DNA from: Sulfurimonas sp.
Lineage (GTDB): Bacteria > Campylobacterota > Campylobacteria > Campylobacterales > Sulfurimonadaceae
Length of the DNA stretch: 36,759 nucleotides
Reading direction: 5' to 3'
NCBI GenBank assembly: GCA_002899765.1
Contig: PPDH01000028.1
Span: forward strand, 4,417 to 41,175
The notes under the pieces were generated by a model, which saw only the letters and a program-made list of their open reading frames with translations, was not told where the DNA came from and searched no databases. Shown here piece after piece: positions 8,366 to 16,507 of the stretch; positions within the stretch are counted from its first letter, which is position 1, and each line of letters opens with the position of its first letter. The position numbers were made by a program, and so were the translations under genes.

Positions 8366-9694
8366 CTACAACAAAATATATGTTGCCAAAGCTAAAAAGC
8401 TAAAAAATCCTACAACATCCGTTACCGTTGTTAAAATAACAGCGCTTCCTATGGCAGGGTCAATATCCATTCTTTTAAGAAAAAGAGGGATAGCGGCTCC
8501 AAAGAGACCTGCCATTAAAAGATTTATTACCATACTAAGGGCGATTACGACGCCAAGCATATTTATCTTAAACCAAACCGCTGCCACAATCCCCATAACA
8601 ACCGCAAAAACAACTCCATTCATTAAAGAGATTAAAACCTCTTTTTTGATAATGCGCATGGCATCACCCTGTGAAATTCCTCCAAGAGCCAGCTGTCTTA
8701 CAACAACTGTAAGACTCTGTGTTCCCGCATTTCCGCCCATTGAAGCGACGATGGGCATTAAAACCGCAAGGGCTACCATACTTTGCAGGGTATCGGCAAA
8801 AAAACCTATGACGATGGAGGCAAATATGGCAGTGAAGAGGTTAAGCCCAAGCCAAGAAGCTCTTTTTTTGCCTGCTCTAAATATCTCATCATACTCCTCG
8901 GCATCATCATCAACTCCGGCAAGATGGTACATCTGTTCCGTTGCATGTTCATTGATAATATCATAGATATCATCAGAAGTTATACGCCCAAGCAAAACTC
9001 CGTACGCATTGACAATCGGCATAACAGAGAGATCGTACTCTTCAAAATAGTGAACAACATCTCTAATATTCTCTCTATCCTCTGCTCTTTTTGGCTCAAA
9101 ACTATCTTCGCTCTGCTCTATATTTTCTATAAGGGTTTTCTCAAAATCAAAAACAAGCAAATCATCTAAACCGACAGTAAAGAGAAGTTTTTTATCACTG
9201 CCTATAATAAAGAGATTTTGAATATTTTCTATCTCTTTAGCATGTCTAAGCTCCGCAAATCTCTTTATGACATCATGAACAATCTCATCCTTGTATGCAG
9301 TAAAAATCTCAAGCTGCATATAGGCGCCGGCTTCATCTTCATCATAAGTCTGAAGCTTTATAATCTCTTTTTTATCATCTTCGTCAAGCGTATCAAAAAC
9401 CTTAGAAGCTACACTCTCATCAACCTCTTGAAGTTCATGCATAAAATCAACTTGATCATCTGACTCAAGTGCAGATACCGCATCTCTTAACTCTTCAACG
9501 CTAAAATTTTCTACAACATCGTCAAAATATCTATCAGGAAGAGCAAGAGCAACATCACCGATTAAATCTTTTGGTACAAGTTTCAGAGATGCGGCAAATT
9601 CACTATCATCAAGCTGCTTGAGTATCTTTGCAATATCTGAGGGGTGAATCTCACTTAGCTCATGAGCGTTTAAATACTCTTGTAGTTTATTCAT
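8366..9694 (-). CDS. mgtE: Magnesium transporter MgtE
   Basis: This 442-aa protein has the full MgtE architecture. An N-terminal superhelical Mg2+-sensing domain (~1-125, 'IHPSDIAKILKQLDDSEFA') is followed by a tandem CBS domain pair (~130-255, with 'MPIVNAYGVLLGRITSDDIYD'). Five C-terminal transmembrane helices follow, with the pore segment 'LMPIVASMGGNAGTQSL'. It is a cytoplasmic-membrane Mg2+ channel gated by internal Mg2+. It is the first gene of a probable mgtE-symporter pair. Confidence 0.93.
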   Translation of the reverse strand: MNKLQEYLNAHELSEIHPSDIAKILKQLDDSEFAASLKLVPKDLIGDVALALPDRYFDDVVENFSVEELRDAVSALESDDQVDFMHELQEVDESVASKVFDTLDEDDKKEIIKLQTYDEDEAGAYMQLEIFTAYKDEIVHDVIKRFAELRHAKEIENIQNLFIIGSDKKLLFTVGLDDLLVFDFEKTLIENIEQSEDSFEPKRAEDRENIRDVVHYFEEYDLSVMPIVNAYGVLLGRITSDDIYDIINEHATEQMYHLAGVDDDAEEYDEIFRAGKKRASWLGLNLFTAIFASIVIGFFADTLQSMVALAVLMPIVASMGGNAGTQSLTVVVRQLALGGISQGDAMRIIKKEVLISLMNGVVFAVVMGIVAAVWFKINMLGVVIALSMVINLLMAGLFGAAIPLFLKRMDIDPAIGSAVILTTVTDVVGFFSFLALATYILL

Positions 9695-9707
9695 TTCTCA
9701 ACTTATC

Positions 9708-10232
9708 TTAAAATGTGGCTTTAACCAAAAGATCAACCTGATCCCGTACACACATAAATACCATACACGGCATTTCAATACCAAAATCACTCATCAAAAT
9801 CATAGAGGCTGCATCTATGTTCAAACTGCCCTCTGTCGAAGTTATTTTAGCCTTCGCACTTAGCTCTTTTTTTTCTCCATGAAAATCAAGCGTGCCGTTA
9901 ATAATGTAGCTATTTTCTCCCTCGGTTTTTGTGACGTTTGCTATGGTATACGTTGCAAGCTTAAACGTGTCTGCCTCAACCTCTTTATACATATGCTCGT
10001 CTCTCTCGCTCTTATCGCTTGTAAAGAGAGTCATCTCAACCCAAAATTTACCCTTAATGGTACTAATATCACTGTTTTCTATAGTTATATCTGCTTTTAG
10101 ATGATTGTTTATGGGATCAATGGTTTTATCCATCAACATCTCTGTATGTGCAGCAACATAACCGCTTTTTAACTCTAAGCTAATTGCAAAGAGAGGAAGT
10201 GCTAAAAGCAACATAGTAAATATCTTTTTCAT
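9708..10232 (-). CDS. YceI-family periplasmic protein
   Basis: About 174 aa. The start is set at the ATG of MKKIF (10232), since the three residues before it add nothing to the signal peptide (hydrophobic to about residue 17). The mature part has the YceI lipocalin-like pattern: 'SGYVAAHTEMLMDKTIDP', 'IKGKFWVEMTLFTSD', 'YIINGTLDFHGEKKELSAKAKI' and a closing 'DLLVKATF'. YceI proteins bind polyprenoid-type lipids or amphiphiles in the periplasm. It ends 13 bases upstream of mgtE. Two Cys near the C-terminus could form a disulfide. Confidence 0.82.
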   Translation of the reverse strand: MKKIFTMLLLALPLFAISLELKSGYVAAHTEMLMDKTIDPINNHLKADITIENSDISTIKGKFWVEMTLFTSDKSERDEHMYKEVEADTFKLATYTIANVTKTEGENSYIINGTLDFHGEKKELSAKAKITSTEGSLNIDAASMILMSDFGIEMPCMVFMCVRDQVDLLVKATF

Positions 10233-10282
10233 GATGAACATGCCTATTTTTAAATGAATACTATTTTAACATATATTTTATT

Positions 10283-11191
10283 TTAATGCAGAACACCTGA
10301 GAGTGCGACTGCCAAACCAAGTCCGGATGCTATCCAACCGACAAATATCATCATAAAAGCGAGTTTTAGCATACTAGCTTCTTTGCTTAAAGTCGTAAAA
10401 ACCACAACATTGTAGTATGAAATGGTAAAAGGGTAGAGCATAGCAAGCGCAAAAGCCCACTCTAAATAAGAAAGCGCATAACTTCCTATAAAGAGCGCCG
10501 CTATTAAAATATGCTTCTTTGTTTTTGAGATATTGATAAAATATGCGCCAAGAAGCCCCAAAAGATGAAATATTATGATTGTAAATGTGTACTCTGACCA
10601 GATATCTATGTCCGAATGTATAGAGAGAGTTTCAAAAAGATTTGAGTCTAAAAATATCCATATCATAAGAGGTAAATACTGTAAGTAAGGGTGCGAAACC
10701 TCTTTAGAATCCGTCTCAACCCTGTAATCTCTAAGTGCAAATGCACTTAAAAGCGCAATTAGGCTAAAAAGAACTGCCATGTAAACTCTGTTATTTGCAT
10801 CATACGTAAAAAAGTAAGTGCCTATCGTATAGGCTATAGCAAGTGCAAAAAGTAGCTCTCGCTGCTGTTTTGCTTTAAAGAGATAGATACCAAGCGGAGC
10901 CATGATGCCGACGGATAGACCCAAAAGAGCAAGGGTAACTATATTGTAGTCGGGATAGGAAAAGGAGAGTGCTAACTGCAAACATAACGCAACTATTATC
11001 TTATGAATGGGTTTGCTGATTCCACCCCAAGAAAAACCCCCTAAAACCGTTCCTAAAATACCCCCTATAAACATAGGAAAAAGTGTTTGCAAATCAGAGT
11101 TGTAGTGCTCGGCAACTCCGGTTTGAACTATCAAAAGATAGTAACAAAGTTCAAACCCAAGAAGTAAAACAAGAGCCGCAGAGTGAATCAT
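10283..11191 (-). CDS. Polytopic membrane protein of unknown function (operon member 5)
   Basis: This 302-aa protein is almost entirely hydrophobic, with roughly 8-10 predicted transmembrane helices and short loops such as 'RDYRVETDSKEVSHP'. No family was recognised. The repeated small-residue helices and 'GGFSWGGISKP' loop recall transporter-like proteins, but I would not assign one. Its ATG overlaps the stop of the upstream heme-copper-like gene by 4 bases (ATGA), so it is translationally coupled to it and probably acts with it in the membrane. Confidence 0.7.
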   Translation of the reverse strand: MIHSAALVLLLGFELCYYLLIVQTGVAEHYNSDLQTLFPMFIGGILGTVLGGFSWGGISKPIHKIIVALCLQLALSFSYPDYNIVTLALLGLSVGIMAPLGIYLFKAKQQRELLFALAIAYTIGTYFFTYDANNRVYMAVLFSLIALLSAFALRDYRVETDSKEVSHPYLQYLPLMIWIFLDSNLFETLSIHSDIDIWSEYTFTIIIFHLLGLLGAYFINISKTKKHILIAALFIGSYALSYLEWAFALAMLYPFTISYYNVVVFTTLSKEASMLKLAFMMIFVGWIASGLGLAVALSGVLH

Positions 11192-12633
11192 AGGCGGCTT
11201 CTAAAGATGAGATATAAAAGAGCATAAGAGATGTCGTAAAGACCTACAAGAAGCCCGAGCATATCTATAGTCCCTAGATAAAAGAGGCAAAGAAAGATAG
11301 TTCCGGTAATCAGACGGGCAATTGAGGTAAAATAGGCAAAAAGATGCGCCTCTTTGGTTATTCCCACGAGATGCAAGATACCGACAAAGCCCATGAAACC
11401 AAAAACCAGATAGTAGTACGGAGTAAAATGAAGTCCTAAAAATTCAAAGAGTATCGGTGCGGATAAAAAGAGAATAAGCGCACCCAAACCATCCGATGCA
11501 AAGCCGTTTAAATGGTAGAGTTGAAGCAGAGAAACTCTCTTTATGTTCATCTTTTTAATTATGTAATAGACTAAGCCGGCAACCCCGATAATACCGCCAA
11601 AAAGACGAATCCACCACATTAAGACGACATCAACTTTAAAAACTCCCGCTTCATCAAAACCCGCTAACGTAAGCGAGATAAAAATAATCCCCATAACAGA
11701 GAGCCAAAAGTGCATAAAACTCTTTGGCAGCTTATAAAAATAGTTTAAAATACTAAGCGACATAAAAAATATACCCAAACCGATAGCGGCATGAGCATGA
11801 GCTACTACCAAATCATTTCTATGAAACGGCCAGCGAATCTCGGGGATAAAAAGGATATTGCCTTGAATCATGACAAACAAAAACACCCAGATTGATATAA
11901 CCAAATAAGGTGTTGATTTCAAAGTAAGTTTTGCATCTTTATACCACTTTAGTAAAAGCGGAGCGTATGCAAAAGTCAGCCACTGATAAACCCACTCTTC
12001 ATTGTATGAAAGTTCTCCTGCAAAGATACGCGTCGCAACCGAGAGAGCGTATCCTGCGAGCGGAAGAAGCCAAAAGATGTGCCAGCGTACCGTGAAATTC
12101 TCTTTTGCATGTAGTTTTATCATAAGATAAAAAAGCGGTATAAGCGTAAAGCTCATGCCCAAAGTATTATCGCCATGAGGTCCGATAAGAGTTTTTTCAA
12201 CCTGCCCGTAAGTCGGATTCATCAAAACCAGAAGCGATATAGGTGCCACAAAAAGAAGCGCTTTTGACACTTTTACCCAAAGCGGCGTTATCTCGTACTG
12301 CTTTATAGTTTTAAAGATACCGACTATGTAAAAAATACCCGAAGCCGCAAGTATAAAGTTGAGTTCATAAGCAAAATAATAAAAGGGCAAACCTCTTTGA
12401 GCCCCCAAAGAGATAGATATAACCGCCATAAACAAAAAGAGATGCCATAGCAAAAAGTAGGCTCTAAGTGGCTCTACAGCGCTGTTTAAGTCCAACTTGT
12501 CTTTTGCAAAAAGGGCAAAAGGGAGCAAAGAGAGAGCGAGCATAACCGGACCGTAGAGCATCAGCGTAATATGAAGCGAACGAGTAGTCGGTGCATTAAG
12601 CAGAGTATTGTCAAAATAGGAAAATCCCAACAT
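11188..12633 (-). CDS. Heme-copper oxidase subunit I-like membrane protein (operon member 4)
   Basis: 481 aa from the first ATG, with about twelve transmembrane helices. 'RSLHITLMLYGPVML' resembles helix II of NorB/CcoN-type subunits, where the His binds low-spin heme. 'VVAHAHAAIGLGIFF' resembles their helix X, whose HxH binds both hemes. The paired His motif expected for the CuB site is not seen, so this may be a degenerate member without oxidase or NO-reductase activity. The frame stays open 96 bases upstream and encodes another hydrophobic helix (SVIPVWAFIFLGSIAAGV), but has no ATG, GTG or TTG there. The true start is therefore uncertain and may be an ATT at 12729. Operon partners are an ABC exporter-like pair. 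Confidence 0.6.
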   Translation of the reverse strand: MLGFSYFDNTLLNAPTTRSLHITLMLYGPVMLALSLLPFALFAKDKLDLNSAVEPLRAYFLLWHLFLFMAVISISLGAQRGLPFYYFAYELNFILAASGIFYIVGIFKTIKQYEITPLWVKVSKALLFVAPISLLVLMNPTYGQVEKTLIGPHGDNTLGMSFTLIPLFYLMIKLHAKENFTVRWHIFWLLPLAGYALSVATRIFAGELSYNEEWVYQWLTFAYAPLLLKWYKDAKLTLKSTPYLVISIWVFLFVMIQGNILFIPEIRWPFHRNDLVVAHAHAAIGLGIFFMSLSILNYFYKLPKSFMHFWLSVMGIIFISLTLAGFDEAGVFKVDVVLMWWIRLFGGIIGVAGLVYYIIKKMNIKRVSLLQLYHLNGFASDGLGALILFLSAPILFEFLGLHFTPYYYLVFGFMGFVGILHLVGITKEAHLFAYFTSIARLITGTIFLCLFYLGTIDMLGLLVGLYDISYALLYLIFRSRL

Positions 12634-12724
12634 CTGAGCAGCATATATAACACCCGCTGCAATAGAACCTAAAAATATAAAAGCCCAAACTGGGATAACC
12701 GAATCTATTAATCTATAAAATTTG

Positions 12725-13336
12725 TCAATCTTTTAACCTGATTATTTGAGTTGCATAATTTTCTATCTGCATGTCATGAGAGGCGACGACTACCGTCGTA
12801 CCTTTTTGTACCGCTTGGGCTAAAAGAGAGTAAACTATCTTAGAGTTTTTCGAATCCAGACTTCCGGTAGGCTCATCAGCAAAGATAATTTTTGGCTCAT
12901 TTACAAGTGCACGTGCAAGTGCCACGCGCTGCCTCTGCCCACCTGAAATCTCATTTGGATAACGCGATGATAGCTCTAAAATACCGAGTTCTTCAAGTAT
13001 CTTGTTTATATTTTGTTTCTTATCTTCTAATGCAGCCAGAGCTATATTTTCATAAACATTGAGATAGTTTATGAGATAGTGAAACTGAAAAACAAACCCT
13101 ATCTTGCTTTGGCGAAAATAGTCTATGTTTTTAATCTCAAGAACAGACTCACCTTCTATGAAAAGTTCCCCGCTTGAGGGTTTTAAAAGAGTTGAGAGAA
13201 TGGAGAGAAGCGTTGATTTTCCACTTCCGCTTTCTCCGCTTAAAAAGAGAAATTCGCCGTTTTTTATCTCAAACGAGAGGTCAAAAAGAACCTGCTCCGC
13301 GCCGTAAAAGTGTGAAACATGTGATGCCTGTATCAT
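12725..13336 (-). CDS. ABC transporter ATPase, LolD/MacB type (operon member 3)
   Basis: About 203 aa from the ATG at 13336, which overlaps the permease stop as ATGA; an ATG two codons earlier is possible. Walker A is 'GESGSGKST', the signature is '[15 protein letters not shown]', Walker B is '[13 protein letters not shown]' and the switch His is in 'VVASHD'. The Q-loop lies in 'FVFQFHYLI'. The sequence class is that of ATPases paired with FtsX-like permeases (LolD, MacB, FtsE), and the next gene upstream is such a permease. These systems transmit force to periplasmic partners or move lipids/peptides out of the inner membrane. Confidence 0.9.
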   Translation of the reverse strand: MIQASHVSHFYGAEQVLFDLSFEIKNGEFLFLSGESGSGKSTLLSILSTLLKPSSGELFIEGESVLEIKNIDYFRQSKIGFVFQFHYLINYLNVYENIALAALEDKKQNINKILEELGILELSSRYPNEISGGQRQRVALARALVNEPKIIFADEPTGSLDSKNSKIVYSLLAQAVQKGTTVVVASHDMQIENYATQIIRLKD

Positions 13337-14406
13337 GCACATCCTTGATTTATAAGAAGTATCGGGTCTGTTTTAGATGCTATCCATGCAGGAAGCAGCG
13401 AACCCAAAAGCGCCATAAAAATAGTAGAGGCTAAAACATACAAAGCGGTACTTAACGAGAGTGTGCCGTTTACATACCATTGAAGCATCTCAATATGCGG
13501 CAGCAGCGCCAAAATACCCAGACTTAAAAGAAGTGCAAAGATGTATGCTGAAATACTCATTATAAGTGTTTCAAAAAATAAATTTTTTATAATGAAAAAG
13601 CGGCTTTTCCCCAATGCACGCATAATACCAAACTCCTCTTTTCTGGAGTTTACAATCATGCTCATGACTGAAGCAATCCCCATAAGCCCCATAGCAAAAG
13701 CAAGAGTTGAGATAACAAGAGATGAGTTTTCGATGATTTTAAACTGGTTATACTCTTTGACAAAATTTTGCGTTGTCTTTACCTCTATTTCGCTACTTAA
13801 ATCAGAGATTTTTTTGGCAATACTCTCTATTTCATTTGGAGAGGAAGATGAAACAAAGAGCATGGAGGCAGAGCGGTTAAACAGCACTCCCGCATCGGAT
13901 ATATTCATAACCAAACCGCCCTCTTCAAAACCTATTTCACTGCTATAAACACCAGATATTTCAAATTTTTTATTTCCTATATTTATGTTTGAGGTAGAAA
14001 ACTGCTTTGCAAGATTTTCACCCAGTATCACCTCGCCTTCTTTAGGATAAACCCCTCTAAGAAGCTTATAATGCTCAAAATGATTGGCGGTCGTACCGTA
14101 GATTCCTGCAATCGGAATATGACCTACAGGGGAAGCTCCCACTATCATGGCGTAACTTGAGGAGACATGTTTTAGCTCATTTATCTTTTGAATCAAGCCG
14201 ATATCTACATTGGAGAAAAAAGTATCCGAGATGCCCTTTTGTGTGACGATAATATCCCCGTCACTATTAATCATCTTGGAGTACATTCCGATTACACCCT
14301 GAGATACGGAACTGATGAGAAAAATAGCCATTACAGCAATGGTAATGGATGAAAATATCAAAAGACTCTTAAGCGGATTTTTACGAAGTGCTTTTATTGC
14401 CGTCAC
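13333..14406 (-). CDS. FtsX/MacB-type ABC permease (operon member 2)
   Basis: This 357-aa protein has one N-terminal transmembrane helix (~13-35), a ~200-residue periplasmic domain of MacB_PCD type ('GDIIVTQKG', 'LLRGVYPKEGEVILGENLA'), and three C-terminal helices. The conserved FtsX segment 'SRKEEFGIMRALGKSRFFI' lies between the first two of these. The start is GTG at 14406, overlapping the stop of the upstream gene as GTGA. With the adjacent ATPase it forms a Type VII-like ABC complex; the substrate is unknown. Confidence 0.88.
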   Translation of the reverse strand: MTAIKALRKNPLKSLLIFSSITIAVMAIFLISSVSQGVIGMYSKMINSDGDIIVTQKGISDTFFSNVDIGLIQKINELKHVSSSYAMIVGASPVGHIPIAGIYGTTANHFEHYKLLRGVYPKEGEVILGENLAKQFSTSNINIGNKKFEISGVYSSEIGFEEGGLVMNISDAGVLFNRSASMLFVSSSSPNEIESIAKKISDLSSEIEVKTTQNFVKEYNQFKIIENSSLVISTLAFAMGLMGIASVMSMIVNSRKEEFGIMRALGKSRFFIIKNLFFETLIMSISAYIFALLLSLGILALLPHIEMLQWYVNGTLSLSTALYVLASTIFMALLGSLLPAWIASKTDPILLINQGCA

Positions 14407-14852
14407 TTTTCAATCGCCTCTTTTAGCTCTTGTTGCGTCGAAACATAAGATATCTCTTTGATTTTTTCTTCCTCTATATACAAAATCGTAATCTTGCCCT
14501 CTTTTGACGTAGCTGCTTCTTCAAATTTTTCATCATAGTTTATAAATATAGGATGCTTATATTTTCTAAGCTTAGGAAGTGCAAACATTTTTGTAATGAT
14601 TGTAGGCATTTTATTAATATCTGCAATAAAAACAGCATGATGACGTTGCAGATAAGTCGGCTCTTGTTCATCAAAATAGCTGTTTGCCAAAGCTCCGCTA
14701 TCTTTTTCAAACGTAGCGATAATAAGTTTTACATCTTTTGAAATTTTTATCTCTTCTCCATGAGGCGACACATATTTAAACTTCACAAGTTTAGCCAAAT
14801 CTGCATCAAGAGATGAGATTACAATAACAAATAATAACAATAGCTTATACAT
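14403..14852 (-). CDS. Exported thioredoxin-fold-like protein (operon member 1)
   Basis: This 149-aa protein has an N-terminal signal peptide (about residues 1-17, 'LLLLFVIVISSLDA'). The alternating strands in 'VKLIIATFEKDSG', 'HHAVFIADINKMP' and 'KITILYIEEEKIKEI' suggest a thioredoxin-like fold. There is no CXXC, so redox chemistry is not expected. It heads the five-gene operon, and its TGA overlaps the GTG of the permease. A periplasmic adaptor or chaperone for the ABC/heme-copper-like complex is a guess. No named family was recognised. Confidence 0.65.
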   Translation of the reverse strand: MYKLLLLFVIVISSLDADLAKLVKFKYVSPHGEEIKISKDVKLIIATFEKDSGALANSYFDEQEPTYLQRHHAVFIADINKMPTIITKMFALPKLRKYKHPIFINYDEKFEEAATSKEGKITILYIEEEKIKEISYVSTQQELKEAIEK

Positions 14853-14893
14853 AAAAATCCTTTAAAATAAAAATTTATTATGCTCTGAATAAA

Positions 14894-15664
14894 CTAATTG
14901 ATGGTTAATACCGCTATTTCGCTTTGAGCTTTATACCGAATGTTTAAACCACAGTATCCAAGACCGTTTGTGACATATAAAACTGTTTTTTTATACATGT
15001 ACAGCCCGCTGAAGTATGGTTGAAACAACTTTACCATTAAAGAAATAGGGAAAATCTGTACGCCATGCGTATGCCCGCTTAGTTGAACATCAATGCGAAA
15101 ATCATCTACATGTGAGATATCCTTTGGCTGATGGGCTAGCAGTATTGTTGATAAATCAGGATTTAGTTTTAAGAAGAGTTCTTTTATGGGTCGTTTAATT
15201 CCGCGCACAAAACTGTACCTGTCGCTTAAGCCCACTAGCTGCAGAGTAGAACCTTTTACATTTATGCAAACTATTTTATTATCTAAGCAGACAACCCCGT
15301 TTTTACACATTATCTCATTAAGGTCTTTTAGCCCGTAAACTATATCATGATTGCCGCTCACATAGTATGAAGGTGCCTCCAAATTTTTAAAGTGCTCTAA
15401 ATGCTCTTTTACTTTCAAAGCCGAAGTTTGTATTATATCCCCGCTAAAGAGGACAATATCGGGTTTTATTTCATTGATTTTTTCAACAAGATTTTTAAGA
15501 TAGTCCAGTTTTACCCGTTTTGTAAGATGCAAGTCCGAGAGCTGAACAATACGAAGTCCGTTTAACGAACTGCAAAAAGAACTGCTTTTTACTCTTATTT
15601 CTTTAAAAGGGAGATACTTCCAACCAATCTGCAGGGGCATTATTTTAAACTCTTTTTTTTTCAT
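14894..15664 (-). CDS. YkuE-type metallophosphoesterase
   Basis: This 256-aa calcineurin-like phosphoesterase carries all the metal-site motifs: 'QLSDLHLT', 'FSGDIIQ', 'SGNHDI', 'LLAHQP' and 'LSGHTHGVQ'. The short basic N-terminus lacks a clear signal peptide. This subfamily includes UDP-2,3-diacylglucosamine and other membrane-associated phosphohydrolases; the substrate here is not determined. It is transcribed divergently from the SYLF-domain gene. Confidence 0.85.
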   Translation of the reverse strand: MKKKEFKIMPLQIGWKYLPFKEIRVKSSSFCSSLNGLRIVQLSDLHLTKRVKLDYLKNLVEKINEIKPDIVLFSGDIIQTSALKVKEHLEHFKNLEAPSYYVSGNHDIVYGLKDLNEIMCKNGVVCLDNKIVCINVKGSTLQLVGLSDRYSFVRGIKRPIKELFLKLNPDLSTILLAHQPKDISHVDDFRIDVQLSGHTHGVQIFPISLMVKLFQPYFSGLYMYKKTVLYVTNGLGYCGLNIRYKAQSEIAVLTIN

Positions 15665-15750
15665 AATAGTATCATTTTAGATTAACTTTCGCCATGTTGT
15701 AAATTATGATATCATTATTAGTGAAAAAAACATACTCAAAGGCAGATACA

Positions 15751-16341
15751 ATGAAACATTTAAAATTAATCTTCAGCTTATTTCTTATAGTTGTTCTATT
15801 TTCTGGTTTTTGGTCGGGAAAAAGTAAAAAAGAGATTAGAGAAGAGAATAGAACTGAGAGAATTGAACGCTTAAAAACCAGCAATGAGACGTTGCAGCTG
15901 CTCTACAAATATGCACCCGAAGCAAAGAAAATAGTACAGCGTTCTTATGGATATGCAACATTTAGCAATGTAGGCGTAAACCTTGTTGTCTTCTCGGCAG
16001 AGGGAGGAAAAGGAGTCGCGCATAACAACAAAACCGGAAGAAATACATACATGAACATGGCTTCGGGAGGTGTTGGTCTTGGTCTTGGAGTCAAAGATTT
16101 CAGAGCAGTTTTTTTATTTGAAAATCAAAAAGTGTACAATACTTTTGTCAACTCCGGCTGGGAAGCAAATGCACAGGCTGACGCCGCTGCCAAATATGAA
16201 CAGAGCGGAGGTTCCCTAAATGCGGCTATTACGGTTGCACCTGGGATACGACTCTATAAGATGACGCAAAATGGTTTGGCCCTGCAGGCGACCATTCAAG
16301 GAACTAAATATTGGAAAGATGAAGAGTTAAACAAAAACTAA
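15751..16341 (+). CDS. SYLF/Ysc84-domain lipid-binding protein
   Basis: About 196 aa from the ATG at 15751 (MKHLKLIF); an upstream in-frame ATG at 15706 would put polar residues before the signal segment and is rejected. A hydrophobic N-terminus (~5-20) is followed by a charged linker. The SYLF domain then starts at 'APEAKKIVQRSYGYATFSNVGVNL' and continues through 'GKGVAHNNKTGRNTYMNMASGGVGLGLGVKDFRAVFLF'. SYLF proteins bind phosphoinositides or other lipids; bacterial ones are exported and poorly understood. It is transcribed alone, with a hairpin after it. Confidence 0.82.
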   Translation: MKHLKLIFSLFLIVVLFSGFWSGKSKKEIREENRTERIERLKTSNETLQLLYKYAPEAKKIVQRSYGYATFSNVGVNLVVFSAEGGKGVAHNNKTGRNTYMNMASGGVGLGLGVKDFRAVFLFENQKVYNTFVNSGWEANAQADAAAKYEQSGGSLNAAITVAPGIRLYKMTQNGLALQATIQGTKYWKDEELNKN

Positions 16342-16370
16342 TTTTTTTCTCTGCCTTAAAGACCATAAGC

Positions 16371-16396
16371 TAGATTTCAACTTAGGTTGAAATCTA
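16371..16396. terminator. Perfect hairpin between the SYLF gene and topA
   Basis: An 11-bp perfect stem (16371-16381 with 16386-16396) encloses a TTAG loop, 30 bases after the SYLF-gene stop. There is no U-tract after it, so it is a weak terminator candidate and could instead be an operator or RNA element. The rest of the 166-base gap is AT-rich. Confidence 0.4.
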
Positions 16397-16478
16397 ATTT
16401 ACACAGGTCTCTTCCTCCTATTTTCTCTTTTTATACTTTTTTTGCTACACTTGCAAACTTAAAAATTACTACACTATA

Positions 16479-16484
16479 TATAAT
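16479..16484 (+). promoter_or_regulatory. Candidate -10 box upstream of topA
   Basis: A TATAAT lies 24 bases before the topA start codon, within an AT-rich run. A TTGCAA at 16451-16456 is 22 bases upstream, too far for a normal -35, but Campylobacterota sigma-70 promoters often lack a conserved -35. AGGA at 16497-16500 is a plausible ribosome binding site for the TTG start. Confidence 0.45.
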
Positions 16485-16507
16485 GTATAGCATAATAGGA
16501 AAACTAT

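Noticed and set aside
7456-9463. Plus-strand open frames opposite the symporter and mgtE
   Set aside because: They are antisense to strongly supported families, have no domain features, and are low-complexity shadows of the coding strand.
15706-15715. Perfect palindrome ATGATATCAT as an operator
   Set aside because: A 10-bp AT-rich palindrome is expected by chance in such DNA and it overlaps an ordinary -10-like sequence.
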